A DNA stretch of 64,000 nt from a virus. The position numbers were made by a program, and so were the translations under genes. The notes under the pieces were generated by a model. The model was not told where the DNA came from and searched no databases. It worked only from the letters and a program-made list of their open reading frames with translations. Each line of letters starts with the position of its first letter. The first letter of the stretch is position 1. Positions 20,201-29,100 of the stretch are shown here, one piece after another. The DNA lies in the IMG/VR virus record IMGVR_UViG_3300008954_000002, positions 97,099 through 161,098 of that record; one strand, given 5' to 3'.

Positions 20201-23200
20201 CAGTCAGCTCGCATAGATCACCCTGACTGTTCCACATGACATCCACTACTCTGCCAGAGATAAGCACTTCTAACATATTAGGATCATTAGAATATCCAGC
20301 CCTAAGTTGAATATTCATTCCAGGGCGCATTACTACGGCAGAGAATGGTTGGTGTCTACCGTCCTCTACCTCGGGAACATTGTTATGCGCTTGAGTGCTG
20401 TCGTTTAACTCCTTTATCTTTGCAGCTCTTTCTCTATCAAAGTAATCTAAATCGACAACGGCTTCTCTTTTAGTGCCGTCTAGAGAGCCAGATACATTTT
20501 GCAAAACAATAGTTGCTGTATCAGCTGCACTTTCTCTACTCTGAACAACAGTAAATTCTTTTACTCCATTATAAGTATAGAAATCATCAAAATTAAGAAG
20601 CCTGCTATTGAGCTCATCTTCCTCAATAAGCATTAATTTAAAGGTTGGGTATGCACGCCTTAGGGTAAGCTTCTCAGAGATGATGTCATGAGCAGAATCA
20701 TTAGTAAGGTTTTTGAGCGATTCAGGATCAAAGGCATGTGTATACGTATCCATCGCGGCAAGTCTAGTATCTTCAACAGAGTCTACTGTATTAGTAGCTG
20801 TCTCATCAGTGAGATACTCTCCTAAGTAACCAGCTTTAGAGCCAAACATCGCCTCACTTTTAGCAACTTTCTGAACAAGATCCCGATATACATTTGCATC
20901 TACTCTCGCTTGATCACTGCCAAGGATTCCATCTGTAAGCGAAAGGTAGGGAATAAGTGGCTTAAGTCCGCCCTCAGTCGATATTGTCTTAAGCCTTGCC
21001 AGAACTGTCTTTGCATTATCTCTTGCCTTCTCCTGCTCTTTGGTACCTCTAGGCATATTCTTAATTTGCTCTGATAGCTTTTTGATCTGTTTCTCTACAT
21101 TGGCAGATCGCTGTACGAAGCTGTCTGGATCCCAAAAAGCAACCTCCATAGGGTTGAGCTCTGCCTCTTTCAGGTAATCCCACCTGCCCCCTATCTTGGT
21201 AAGAGAATCTACATCATCAGTTCCGGTTGGATGATGAACTAGTGCAGACATAATAGGCGATTGAGCAGTAGCTCCCGTAGTGAGCCCCTTGTCATCTTTG
21301 CTGCGTATGCCTGAACCCTGCATCTTCTTGAGATGGTCATAAGAGCCGTTTATCTGTGCAGCTAAATTGTCTTGTAAGTCTTCTACAATTGCTGCGCTTA
21401 CTGCACCTGGAGCATCTTCGTAAATGCTCCACATATAAAAGTCTGGATTAGTAGCATGTAGACGATCTGGATAGTAAGGGTGAGCAGGCAAATCCATATC
21501 TGGGTAACATTGAATACCAGACCAATTTGCAACGCCACCACTAAGATCAGTTGTAGCCAACTCTTCTAGCCCAAACAGTGATAGCAAAGGCATGTTGCTT
21601 AGCAATCTATCTGCTAGATCAACCAATCCAGAGCGTATCTTTTTAATCTTGTTTTCTTCATACTGGATTGAGGTCTTTATAGGGGGCAATGTAGTCCGCT
21701 GATAAGTATAGTTGCCTTGCTCAACGCTACCTTCAGATTGTAGATAACGTGGCGGTAACGACCACCATGCAAGGGCTGCTAAGTGCCCTTTAAAGCCTAA
21801 AAAGCTAGTATCTTCAACACTCTCTATGAACTTTTTAAAGGGAGCCAGTATAGTATCTGAAGCACTCATTAGAATCTGATCATGCAGCGGCATGATGTCA
21901 TTAATATATAGTTGGACTACAGTCTCAACATCAGCCTCTGCTTCCTTTCTATTGTTATCTATTGTGGTTGTTCCTTCTCCTGCCCAAAAGGGAACATCAG
22001 TGCTACCGTCACTGTCTATAGAGCCAATAAAATGGTCAAACATAGTGGGCTTATCATTTCTTCTCAAGATCTGCTGCCACTGGCTGCCGTCTCCTCTTCT
22101 GCTCTCCATAGGCGTAAGGAAGTTGACTGCACTATCTACAGCCAATGCTGTGTTATCGATAGCGCCAAAAGCTATGCGTTTGATACCCCTCCATGGGCCA
22201 CTCATTACAACAGAAGTGGTGTGTTTAATGCCTACATATCCAAACCCAAGGCCATCATCAAGTCGTGCCTTGAACTCTGCCTGTGTGCTCCACGGGTTGA
22301 CTCCTAAAGATTTTATCTCAGCAGGAGCATAAGCGCCAAGGTTCTTGCTTAGCCAAGCGCCAACACTGTCAGCTTTTAACCAATCGCCATATCTCCACTT
22401 AACATAAGCATACATCCAGTAGCCAAAACGCTGCCACATCTCTTGCTCTAGATTAGGAAGATTGTATAGCTGTTCTTTAAAGTGTTCTTCAGTAACTGCT
22501 CCTGGAACATTAGGTTCTGATACAAGACAGTTAGCTTCCTGAATAAGTCCAAGTAAGAAAGCGTGGTAGTGTCTGACAATTTCTATATCTACATCTTGTA
22601 GTCTTGGGTTTGCATAATGAAATTGAGTTACATCTACAAAGGAGGCGTCAACAAGAGTCGCTTTAATAGCTCTACTCTCAATATCTTTAATAATTCGTGC
22701 AGATTCTGCCATGCTGTGCGCTTGATCTATGCCTCCAAGTGAAAGAGCAGCTCTAGGAGTCCCAAGCGGATCAACAGGATCAATATAGCCTGCAGCTTCT
22801 AGCTGAGCAGTAGTCAACTCAATATCACTAGTTAAGTCACCCCCTGTCCTATCCAAGTAGTCTGCCATAATGCTTTTGTTAATTACATACGCATCTTGTT
22901 CCGTATCCTGAATTAACTCTCGTATCCCAGCATCAGAATTCCCAACATCATATAGATCGGCACCCCTACCTGGCACTTGGTACTGCTTAGCTCTTTCAAA
23001 AGCCTCATCACCGAAACTAGTTCTTATTTCTTTCTCTGTCATCATGAAGCTATCGCTACCATCTGCTCTTATAAATGGAGCAGCACCTACAGCTTCAAAC
23101 ATGTTGACTTGTTTTAAAGCAGTCTCACCAAAGAGCTGAGAGTAGAACTTGTCTTGACCAGTTACAGATATGTCTTGGTCAAAGACAGCCACTCTTGACG

Positions 23201-26123
23201 CATACCTCTCGGATATGCCAGCATCCATACGACCTCTCATTAGTTGTTCTGGCATGTTCTCCGAGTCAAACTCAAACTGTACCTCGTTTGCATTTTGCAA
23301 GAGTAATGCTGCAATACCTTCTTCTGTAAGCTCTAGGTTGGCTAATGCGTGCAGTACTTTCTTGCGTCGATCATCGATATCAGGCGAAGCGGTCGGTACA
23401 GCAATGATCTCTTCTTGTACATAAGGATTAGTTTCACTTACTTCAAAAACCATTGAGGATAGGCCAGGATTCCCTTCCTTTGTTTCGCAAGTAGCCCGAG
23501 TGATACACGAACGCTTACGTAGTGCTGATTGATTACTTTCATTAATCTTGTAATCGGAGTCACTATATGTGCCGAACAATCTAGTAATAAAGTTGTCTGT
23601 ACACAATGCATGCCCATCAAGTACGGGTCTAAATGCACGAGCATTATGCTGTAGCTTCTGACGCATTTCCTCCATAGATCTGCCGGGCAAAGGTATGCCT
23701 GTTAGCTTGTCATCTATTAAGGCAAACTCCATCATGTAGGATGGCTCAGTTGAGCCAAGATGCTGATGCGTAGGAAACTCAGAACCTAGAATTGGAATGC
23801 TGGCAATGTTGTGCCGCATACCGCCTGCAACGCCAATGAGTACAGCACCATCTCTAAGCAGAATCTTTTTAGTATTGAGAGCGCCATACTCTTCAGTGCC
23901 ACTTACATCGGACCAGTCAAGGTCATCATTGCCTGTGAGTATCGACAAGGTAATAGTACGACGCCAAACATTTACTACATCGCTGCGAGCGTCATAGTAC
24001 ATGAAGCCAAGATTTGCTAAGTCTTTGTAATCGTTAAGTATCCCTTCTGCTTCTTCTTGAGTTAACCCTATGCTATCAAGCTGATCCTCGGTTAGCAGAG
24101 TCTCCTCTTGTCCATCTGGCTCTACTACTGTAATAGCTGCTGCTTCTCCAAGCTCTGGATCTGCGGTTGTCGGAGTACTGGTAGTGCTTGAGCTGGGATA
24201 TGGGGCATTCTTCTTGGCAAGCTTTTGATCTTCAGAAGTCATGCCCTGGATTACATCCTGCATATATTGCGTATTAGGAGTTTGCCCATCGCGGGCATTT
24301 AGCCACGGAACAGGATTGAAAGGCATCTCCGACGTATTCTCTTGTAACTCAAAATGTAGGTGAGCCCCGGTTCCATAGGTTCCAGACAAGCCTATGGGTT
24401 GTCCTCTCGTTACTACAGCTCCCTTGTTAACATCCGTCTTAGATAGGTGTCTATACACACTTGTCATATTGAGATCAGAGTGGAGTATATACAAGACGCT
24501 ACCCGTAGCAGAGACTACTGTTCCATCCTCAACTGCATATATAGGTGTTCCCTCTGGGATAGGGATGTCGATCCCTTCGTGAGGTCTTTGCACATGCGCA
24601 GCGGGGTGATCCCAACGCCAAGAGAAATGATCAGATAGTCTAAAAGCATTTGGATCATCGTCAACTAGGCAAGGCCTATGCAGTATTAACTTGTGCATGT
24701 CCTTGCGCCGCCACTGGCTTAGCCGAGTGTGACGACCTTCTCCAGGAGCATAGGTTCTACGTTTATGTTGTCCGCGTATCTCTATAGCAGGCAGAGATGA
24801 GGTAGCGCCAGTTCTTTCTTTGCTTTGAGTTTCAACTGCTGCCTCTTGTAACTTCTTCTGCGCATCGCTGAGCTTGGCAATAATATCTGGGGTAAGGTTG
24901 AGAGTTCTATAATCTTCGTAATGAAAGATAGTTCTCTTCATTGTTGAGAGGAATGTCGACACCCATCGTTGCCTAAGTACTGGAGGTACTCCTCCAGTGT
25001 GAAGTCCAGTCACATATCCGGTAGCCTCGTCCATGGAGGTAAAGGAGGCAACGCTTTTATATAGAAGACCTGCACCTGTAGTAGAGCCACCCGGAAATTC
25101 AAAAATGTCTTGGTAGACATCAATCCCAAAGTTATCATATAAGGACTTTGCCTGTAGCGAGTTAATAAATCTTACATAGATGTTGGATAGGGCGGGCGTC
25201 ACTACCCATGCACTAGCTTGCATCCTGCTTGGGAGTGGTAGCAGATCAAAGACGCGACCAGCATGAGTTCTCTCCATGTCGTGTAGGGTCATAGTCTTTG
25301 AAGAGCTTCGTTCAATAGCTTCAAGAACAACGCTAAATGTTTCACGGGCTGGGTCTTCTTGGCGAGGACCCTCTTCCCCTGCCCTGTATTGGCTTTGGTT
25401 AAAGTTAGAGAAACCCTCTACACCTCTAATGATTGTTGGTAGCCATCCCTTCTCTCTCCCTTCGTCTTCGCTCTTCTCTGTGTACCATGAGTTAGCTTCC
25501 TTTTCATGCCCAACCATACTCTCTATGAAAGGGCCAATCCAAACAGGGATACTATATCTAACTGTATCTGTCACCGCAGACGAAGAGGACCCCTTAGATC
25601 CTGCACTAGGCACTTTTATGCTTTCTGTTGCCCACTCTCTTCTAAAAAGGAAGTTGACAGCATAGGGAGCATAATTAAACCAGCGCAGATCTATCTCGCA
25701 TGCAAAAGTGCCTGGCGTTCCCTTCATAGGAGAGACATTGATAGAAGACATTGTAAAGGCCATTTGCTGCCAGACTTCCCAGCGTGGGACAATAGTCTCA
25801 CGTAGATAGTCGTTCTCAATCCAACAGAAGGGAGAGTGCTTGAACTGGACTATCAGCCTGTGCAGAGACAATAGCATGTCTGGTGTAAAGATAATATTAA
25901 GGCTTACCTGTACAAGCCCATGCCCGCTAGGAACTTTAGTAGAGACTCTTGAGCGTAGGGTGTTCCATTGCCAATACATATCCTCCTTACGAACAGAGAT
26001 CTGAGTAGGCGGAATTACTAGCTCTATGTCGTTGATGGTAAATACAGCATTAGGATCCGATGCGTCTTTACCATCCCGATATTCCCAGCTGCGGTCGGCT
26101 GCGCCTCTAATAATACCTGCCAT
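17235..26123 (-). CDS. Giant baseplate hub protein with M23 peptidase domain (2962 aa)
   Basis: Starts at ATG 26123, sharing TAATG with the upstream stop. Residues about 500-610 form an M23 (LytM-type) zinc endopeptidase: H515 and D519 (PHEGIDIP), then H588 and H590 (AHLHFEL), the standard metal and catalytic set for cleaving peptidoglycan cross-links. Around 1935-1985 a stretch (GYSNDPNMLEVLISG, then FGVELTADIKG) resembles gp27/late-control-D hub domains. Near 2390 and 2640 HPGWIYGPRPYG and NPRIKPWDICYLLDD match the C-terminal hub pattern of large phages. Hydrophobic clusters lie near 2066, 2324 and 2793. T4 keeps hub and lysin in separate proteins; here they are one chain. It probably forms the hub and locally digests the wall during injection. 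Confidence 0.85.
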   Translation of the reverse strand: MAGIIRGAADRSWEYRDGKDASDPNAVFTINDIELVIPPTQISVRKEDMYWQWNTLRSRVSTKVPSGHGLVQVSLNIIFTPDMLLSLHRLIVQFKHSPFCWIENDYLRETIVPRWEVWQQMAFTMSSINVSPMKGTPGTFACEIDLRWFNYAPYAVNFLFRREWATESIKVPSAGSKGSSSSAVTDTVRYSIPVWIGPFIESMVGHEKEANSWYTEKSEDEGREKGWLPTIIRGVEGFSNFNQSQYRAGEEGPRQEDPARETFSVVLEAIERSSSKTMTLHDMERTHAGRVFDLLPLPSRMQASAWVVTPALSNIYVRFINSLQAKSLYDNFGIDVYQDIFEFPGGSTTGAGLLYKSVASFTSMDEATGYVTGLHTGGVPPVLRQRWVSTFLSTMKRTIFHYEDYRTLNLTPDIIAKLSDAQKKLQEAAVETQSKERTGATSSLPAIEIRGQHKRRTYAPGEGRHTRLSQWRRKDMHKLILHRPCLVDDDPNAFRLSDHFSWRWDHPAAHVQRPHEGIDIPIPEGTPIYAVEDGTVVSATGSVLYILHSDLNMTSVYRHLSKTDVNKGAVVTRGQPIGLSGTYGTGAHLHFELQENTSEMPFNPVPWLNARDGQTPNTQYMQDVIQGMTSEDQKLAKKNAPYPSSSTTSTPTTADPELGEAAAITVVEPDGQEETLLTEDQLDSIGLTQEEAEGILNDYKDLANLGFMYYDARSDVVNVWRRTITLSILTGNDDLDWSDVSGTEEYGALNTKKILLRDGAVLIGVAGGMRHNIASIPILGSEFPTHQHLGSTEPSYMMEFALIDDKLTGIPLPGRSMEEMRQKLQHNARAFRPVLDGHALCTDNFITRLFGTYSDSDYKINESNQSALRKRSCITRATCETKEGNPGLSSMVFEVSETNPYVQEEIIAVPTASPDIDDRRKKVLHALANLELTEEGIAALLLQNANEVQFEFDSENMPEQLMRGRMDAGISERYASRVAVFDQDISVTGQDKFYSQLFGETALKQVNMFEAVGAAPFIRADGSDSFMMTEKEIRTSFGDEAFERAKQYQVPGRGADLYDVGNSDAGIRELIQDTEQDAYVINKSIMADYLDRTGGDLTSDIELTTAQLEAAGYIDPVDPLGTPRAALSLGGIDQAHSMAESARIIKDIESRAIKATLVDASFVDVTQFHYANPRLQDVDIEIVRHYHAFLLGLIQEANCLVSEPNVPGAVTEEHFKEQLYNLPNLEQEMWQRFGYWMYAYVKWRYGDWLKADSVGAWLSKNLGAYAPAEIKSLGVNPWSTQAEFKARLDDGLGFGYVGIKHTTSVVMSGPWRGIKRIAFGAIDNTALAVDSAVNFLTPMESRRGDGSQWQQILRRNDKPTMFDHFIGSIDSDGSTDVPFWAGEGTTTIDNNRKEAEADVETVVQLYINDIMPLHDQILMSASDTILAPFKKFIESVEDTSFLGFKGHLAALAWWSLPPRYLQSEGSVEQGNYTYQRTTLPPIKTSIQYEENKIKKIRSGLVDLADRLLSNMPLLSLFGLEELATTDLSGGVANWSGIQCYPDMDLPAHPYYPDRLHATNPDFYMWSIYEDAPGAVSAAIVEDLQDNLAAQINGSYDHLKKMQGSGIRSKDDKGLTTGATAQSPIMSALVHHPTGTDDVDSLTKIGGRWDYLKEAELNPMEVAFWDPDSFVQRSANVEKQIKKLSEQIKNMPRGTKEQEKARDNAKTVLARLKTISTEGGLKPLIPYLSLTDGILGSDQARVDANVYRDLVQKVAKSEAMFGSKAGYLGEYLTDETATNTVDSVEDTRLAAMDTYTHAFDPESLKNLTNDSAHDIISEKLTLRRAYPTFKLMLIEEDELNSRLLNFDDFYTYNGVKEFTVVQSRESAADTATIVLQNVSGSLDGTKREAVVDLDYFDRERAAKIKELNDSTQAHNNVPEVEDGRHQPFSAVVMRPGMNIQLRAGYSNDPNMLEVLISGRVVDVMWNSQGDLCELTVQSFGVELTADIKGRNDGRYGENDEALVFETTHKLLSSMMLQPEVLHFGRWKIGQLFQYGESKDARLDFVDYSEKDFWGWFSFTGKMMKFMKTHPVISTGIAIGIAALSITPMGRAGAAAGASKGIVSRLMGGAAAKIGGGSTWGGFAGKNLAVTAKGINQRIGAAIGMAKGGSRGSVVNKFLHSGGVSSESIRKAGLRPLLTKLAGTTTKAEKTAVFAEIETAFTTLAKSETSRVRGLVLGYSGANLGGLTFFQGAQQIAGSGFNIFGRVLAINSRAFLAATAASIGLQAAADVLGWGYDITIGEVKRNYTRKKASLFLSPQDDNLYPPNPKDYMTLEFEFWEWSTIKRLGAVVAGGFAGALMGVPGTADKVGEWYDAWTQPDKWQTNKQLLPSECLYQVQNSTIWDLFHEMSLRHPGWIYGPRPYGTSLRYTMFFGVPGQRYWSKPATNNFVDRMNTLREHLEDGNINRDIYEKLYGAVALKKIEDAFSFEIKERIDSSSSLPESYVELGESFNPFNPNNIEDISDVDGNFQSYVKKPESYAASASLDHLNLRFTNEVMEEYLKGLENRFVPFRRYHMLRSETDIVSNNIMGSEHNVVNAVSVLYHDRDRLVSKTLPMKASSFIKEPDLNVLPVSFSNVIGKKAAMRYGMSSLMYGLKKMYRGELLVLGNPRIKPWDICYLLDDYNDMFGPIEVEQVVHMFSYETGFLTEIKPNAVVFANEISTWPVLEGLKLYCMAVRDKEQGTGTVGPDGIPRDGGGSSHWWESAVTDPDYKARLAKKYGGIFQEGFDFEEFMSEMLPDDPDITGGFTEGRLPGHNMASLTAALLVGGVTTGLAFGTRGLASAALGKVGISAANGIWSSRIAKAIGIGGTAKGGTWAWNKLDNVFNNLGASWLVAGPILFAKCLQEETVAVVPLTKGGRPIVSGLQQGDPMAIWRNIFGDVTNIIDDTMWGIDDVTREWTAWKDAIWRTPWTGLRANRMTGIPE

Positions 26124-29100
26124 TAGTCACCCATCAGTCTGTCAATATAGTTAGGAGTCAGTGGTCTCCTAGTGTCATTAATTCGTATTGAGCCAGAACC
26201 TCTAATGCCTGCAAGAAAATCCATAGAAGCTCTTACTCCACTAGTAGAGGGTACCTCACCTCTAATTTGATAAGCGTTTTGTCTTGAGAAATAAGTTTCT
26301 CCAGTGTTTACAGGCCTATGCATCATATCATTGTGTGGTCCCCCACCCAAGCTTTCTGGGGTGGGCATGTTGTCTTCTCTTGGTGCAAACAGCTCTCCTC
26401 TTCGTATAGCTGTTGCTACTCCAGAGTCCATTACTTCACCAGCAGACAACATTGGAGTAGGTGAATATCCTTCACTTCCCATAACTCCTTTAAGTGCTAA
26501 AGTAATACCTACACCTGCAGCTACGGGACCAAGGAATCGTTTGTCTAGCTTCTGTGTAGCGCTTGTAATGCGATTAGTGGTTGCAGCTATCTCATCCATG
26601 GTGCCTGCAAGACCAGTAGTAGTCTCAAGGGCAAGTCCTGCTTCCATAGCATGTCTTTGTTCGACCTGAAGAGCAAAGGCTCTCCGTGTTGCAGCTTTCT
26701 CACCTTTGAACATTTGGGCATTCTGATAGGCAGTCCCACTAAATTCTGCACCTGTCTCGTGTACATAGCGCGCAGCCATACGGCCAGACTCAACTAAGGA
26801 GCCAACACTAACCGCTCTGCCTTCTTGCAGCAGTGACTTGTTGAGCTGCTGCATTATTTTGGCTTCTTCTCCGGTACCGCCCAGCCCCCCCAGTTGCTGG
26901 GCTAGCATATCTTTATTGAAGCCAGTAATTCTAAGACCTTCCTTCGTATTTATGGCTGAGCCTTCAAAGATGTCTTCTAGAACTTTCTGGTACTTAAGTG
27001 AGCCTGCTTCAGATCCACCAGTTCGGATCATCTCATTAGTAGCTTCAATAAGATCTCCTGCCATATTTTTATAATGTGCATGGTGTTTGGCTTTGATTGC
27101 TACAATCTCTTCTATAGCAGTAAGACCAGCTAGCCCCTGCTGGGCAGCACTATATCCCATCTCTGCAGAAGTTTGTACTGTCCCCAACCTAAGCTTGTTA
27201 AGCGCCACATCAATTCTGCCAATGTCTTTAGCAGTAGCTTCTTTCATAACCTCATGATAGCGAGCTTCTTGAGGTGAGAGCTCACCTAATGCGCTTACTT
27301 CCATTTGAGCAGTCTTCTTGATAACTTCTGAAGCCTCCTCCATGATAGCGCCTACTTCAGCCCTATACCTAAGGGCTTCATTTGAAAACATCTCTTTTGC
27401 TGCAGAGGATTTCTGGAAGTAACCACTAGTGCCTTTCTTTGCAGAGGGAAAGAACAGCTGATAGTTATCGCCATCAAAGTCACCAATCATTCCAGCAGCA
27501 AAACTAAGGTTTAGCTTTATGCCCTTCTTCCTGTTGTTGTAGTGGACATCTACTTCAAAGTTGGGAATATAAACCTTGCCTCCGCCCTCTGTCGGTGCCA
27601 AAGCACTTATGTTTCTAGCCATGCTCTGGAAGAAGTCACCCATTGCTCCCCCTGCCTTCCGTCTAAGCCCTTTCTCTGTGCCAGGAAGCGCCATCCGTCT
27701 CATCTCTTGGAAGCTAGATGGCCTCCTACCTGTAGCAGCCTCAAACCTAGCAAGAGCAGCTTTACCTTCTGGAGTGCCTCTAGTGAACTTGCCAAACATT
27801 ACATCCGCCCGACCTGTTTCAGGTGCATATCTGAATGTCTGGGCAGGGGCTACATGCCCTGGGCCAAGCACTGGATCTCGACCTAGGATAGTTTCAGTTC
27901 CCTCTGTAAGTCTCGCTTCCATTCCAAGGAAGTAAGACTGGAATCGAGATCCCATTTCTTCCATGGCAGCACCCTTAGCTTTCCCACCTGTCATACCTAC
28001 CGCCTCATAAGAAGCAGTAGCTCCACCCATGTATCCACGCATTGAATCTAGAAAGCGTTGTGTATCGGCAAAAACCGCACTGCCACTAGAGCGCTTAAAA
28101 GCAAGCTGGGTCCGTGACAACTGTGCCTTGGTAAGCTCAGTGGTTGGAAATTCACCTGCTATCTGAAGACTAGCACCCAACCCATAGGAAGAGCCTCTAA
28201 GCTTTCCTCTTAGGACACTATTGTAAGTATTCCCAAATAGCTCACTAATGCCTGCCTTCCATTCGCGCAGTAAGTCGGCGTTTGCACCCGCGTCCACAGA
28301 CTGCCTAATGGTATTCAAGTTGTCGGATAGAAGATGTATCTTTCGTGTGTACTCCCCATGTATTGGCTTTGGTCCCTCAGCAGTTTTAATTTCAACACCC
28401 CTCATAAGTGCCATAGTGTTACCGCCAGCAATTCTAATTTGTCGAGTTCCAAGTGCAGCTTCTGCAGCTCTTCCTGTCTTATCTCTTACTCCACCAAGGT
28501 CAAGTATAAAGCCTTCCTTATGCTGTGCAAGCAATTCGGTCATGGCTCGTGTATCACGCGATCCTTCGAGAAAGGCGTCTACGCCTATAGTAGTAAGCTT
28601 TTGGGATGCTTTATATCCAGCAACTACTCCCTCTCGTCCACTAAGCGTGAGCTGCATCTTGGAAAGATCCTGAACAATCTTCAAGTGTTCAGCTGCTCCT
28701 CTTTTACGAGCAAGAACCATAGCCATAAAGTCGTTGGCCTCATTAGCGGGCATTCCGAGATTAGCTACTTGATGCTGAAGGAACTGGTAATAGCGCGGCT
28801 CTATAGAAGACTCTGCTGATCGAAGTATCTGAGAAAGTGGACCTGGAGTAATAGTATCAGCACCAAGAGCTGTTCCTCTCTTAGCTGATGCGATAATTTT
28901 CCCAGCAAGAGGCCCTGCTTCTCCTTTGATAAGGTTAGCCACTGCTGTCTGTGCTTCACCCTTTGCACCAAACCCATATAAGTCTGCGTGCTTGTAAAGC
29001 CCAGCCATAACCATGCCCATCTGCCCGGTTCTTGCTTCTGCATTAGGCAGTGCAAGCATTTTCTTCAAGGTAAGGCTTGCCATGTTCTCAAGATAAGCCC

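Noticed and set aside
27467-27481. DFDGD as an EF-hand calcium loop
   Set aside because: Position 6 is Asn instead of Gly and the closing Glu at position 12 is missing; the flanking hydrophobic strand and the other two motifs fit a polymerase better. Kept as a caveat.
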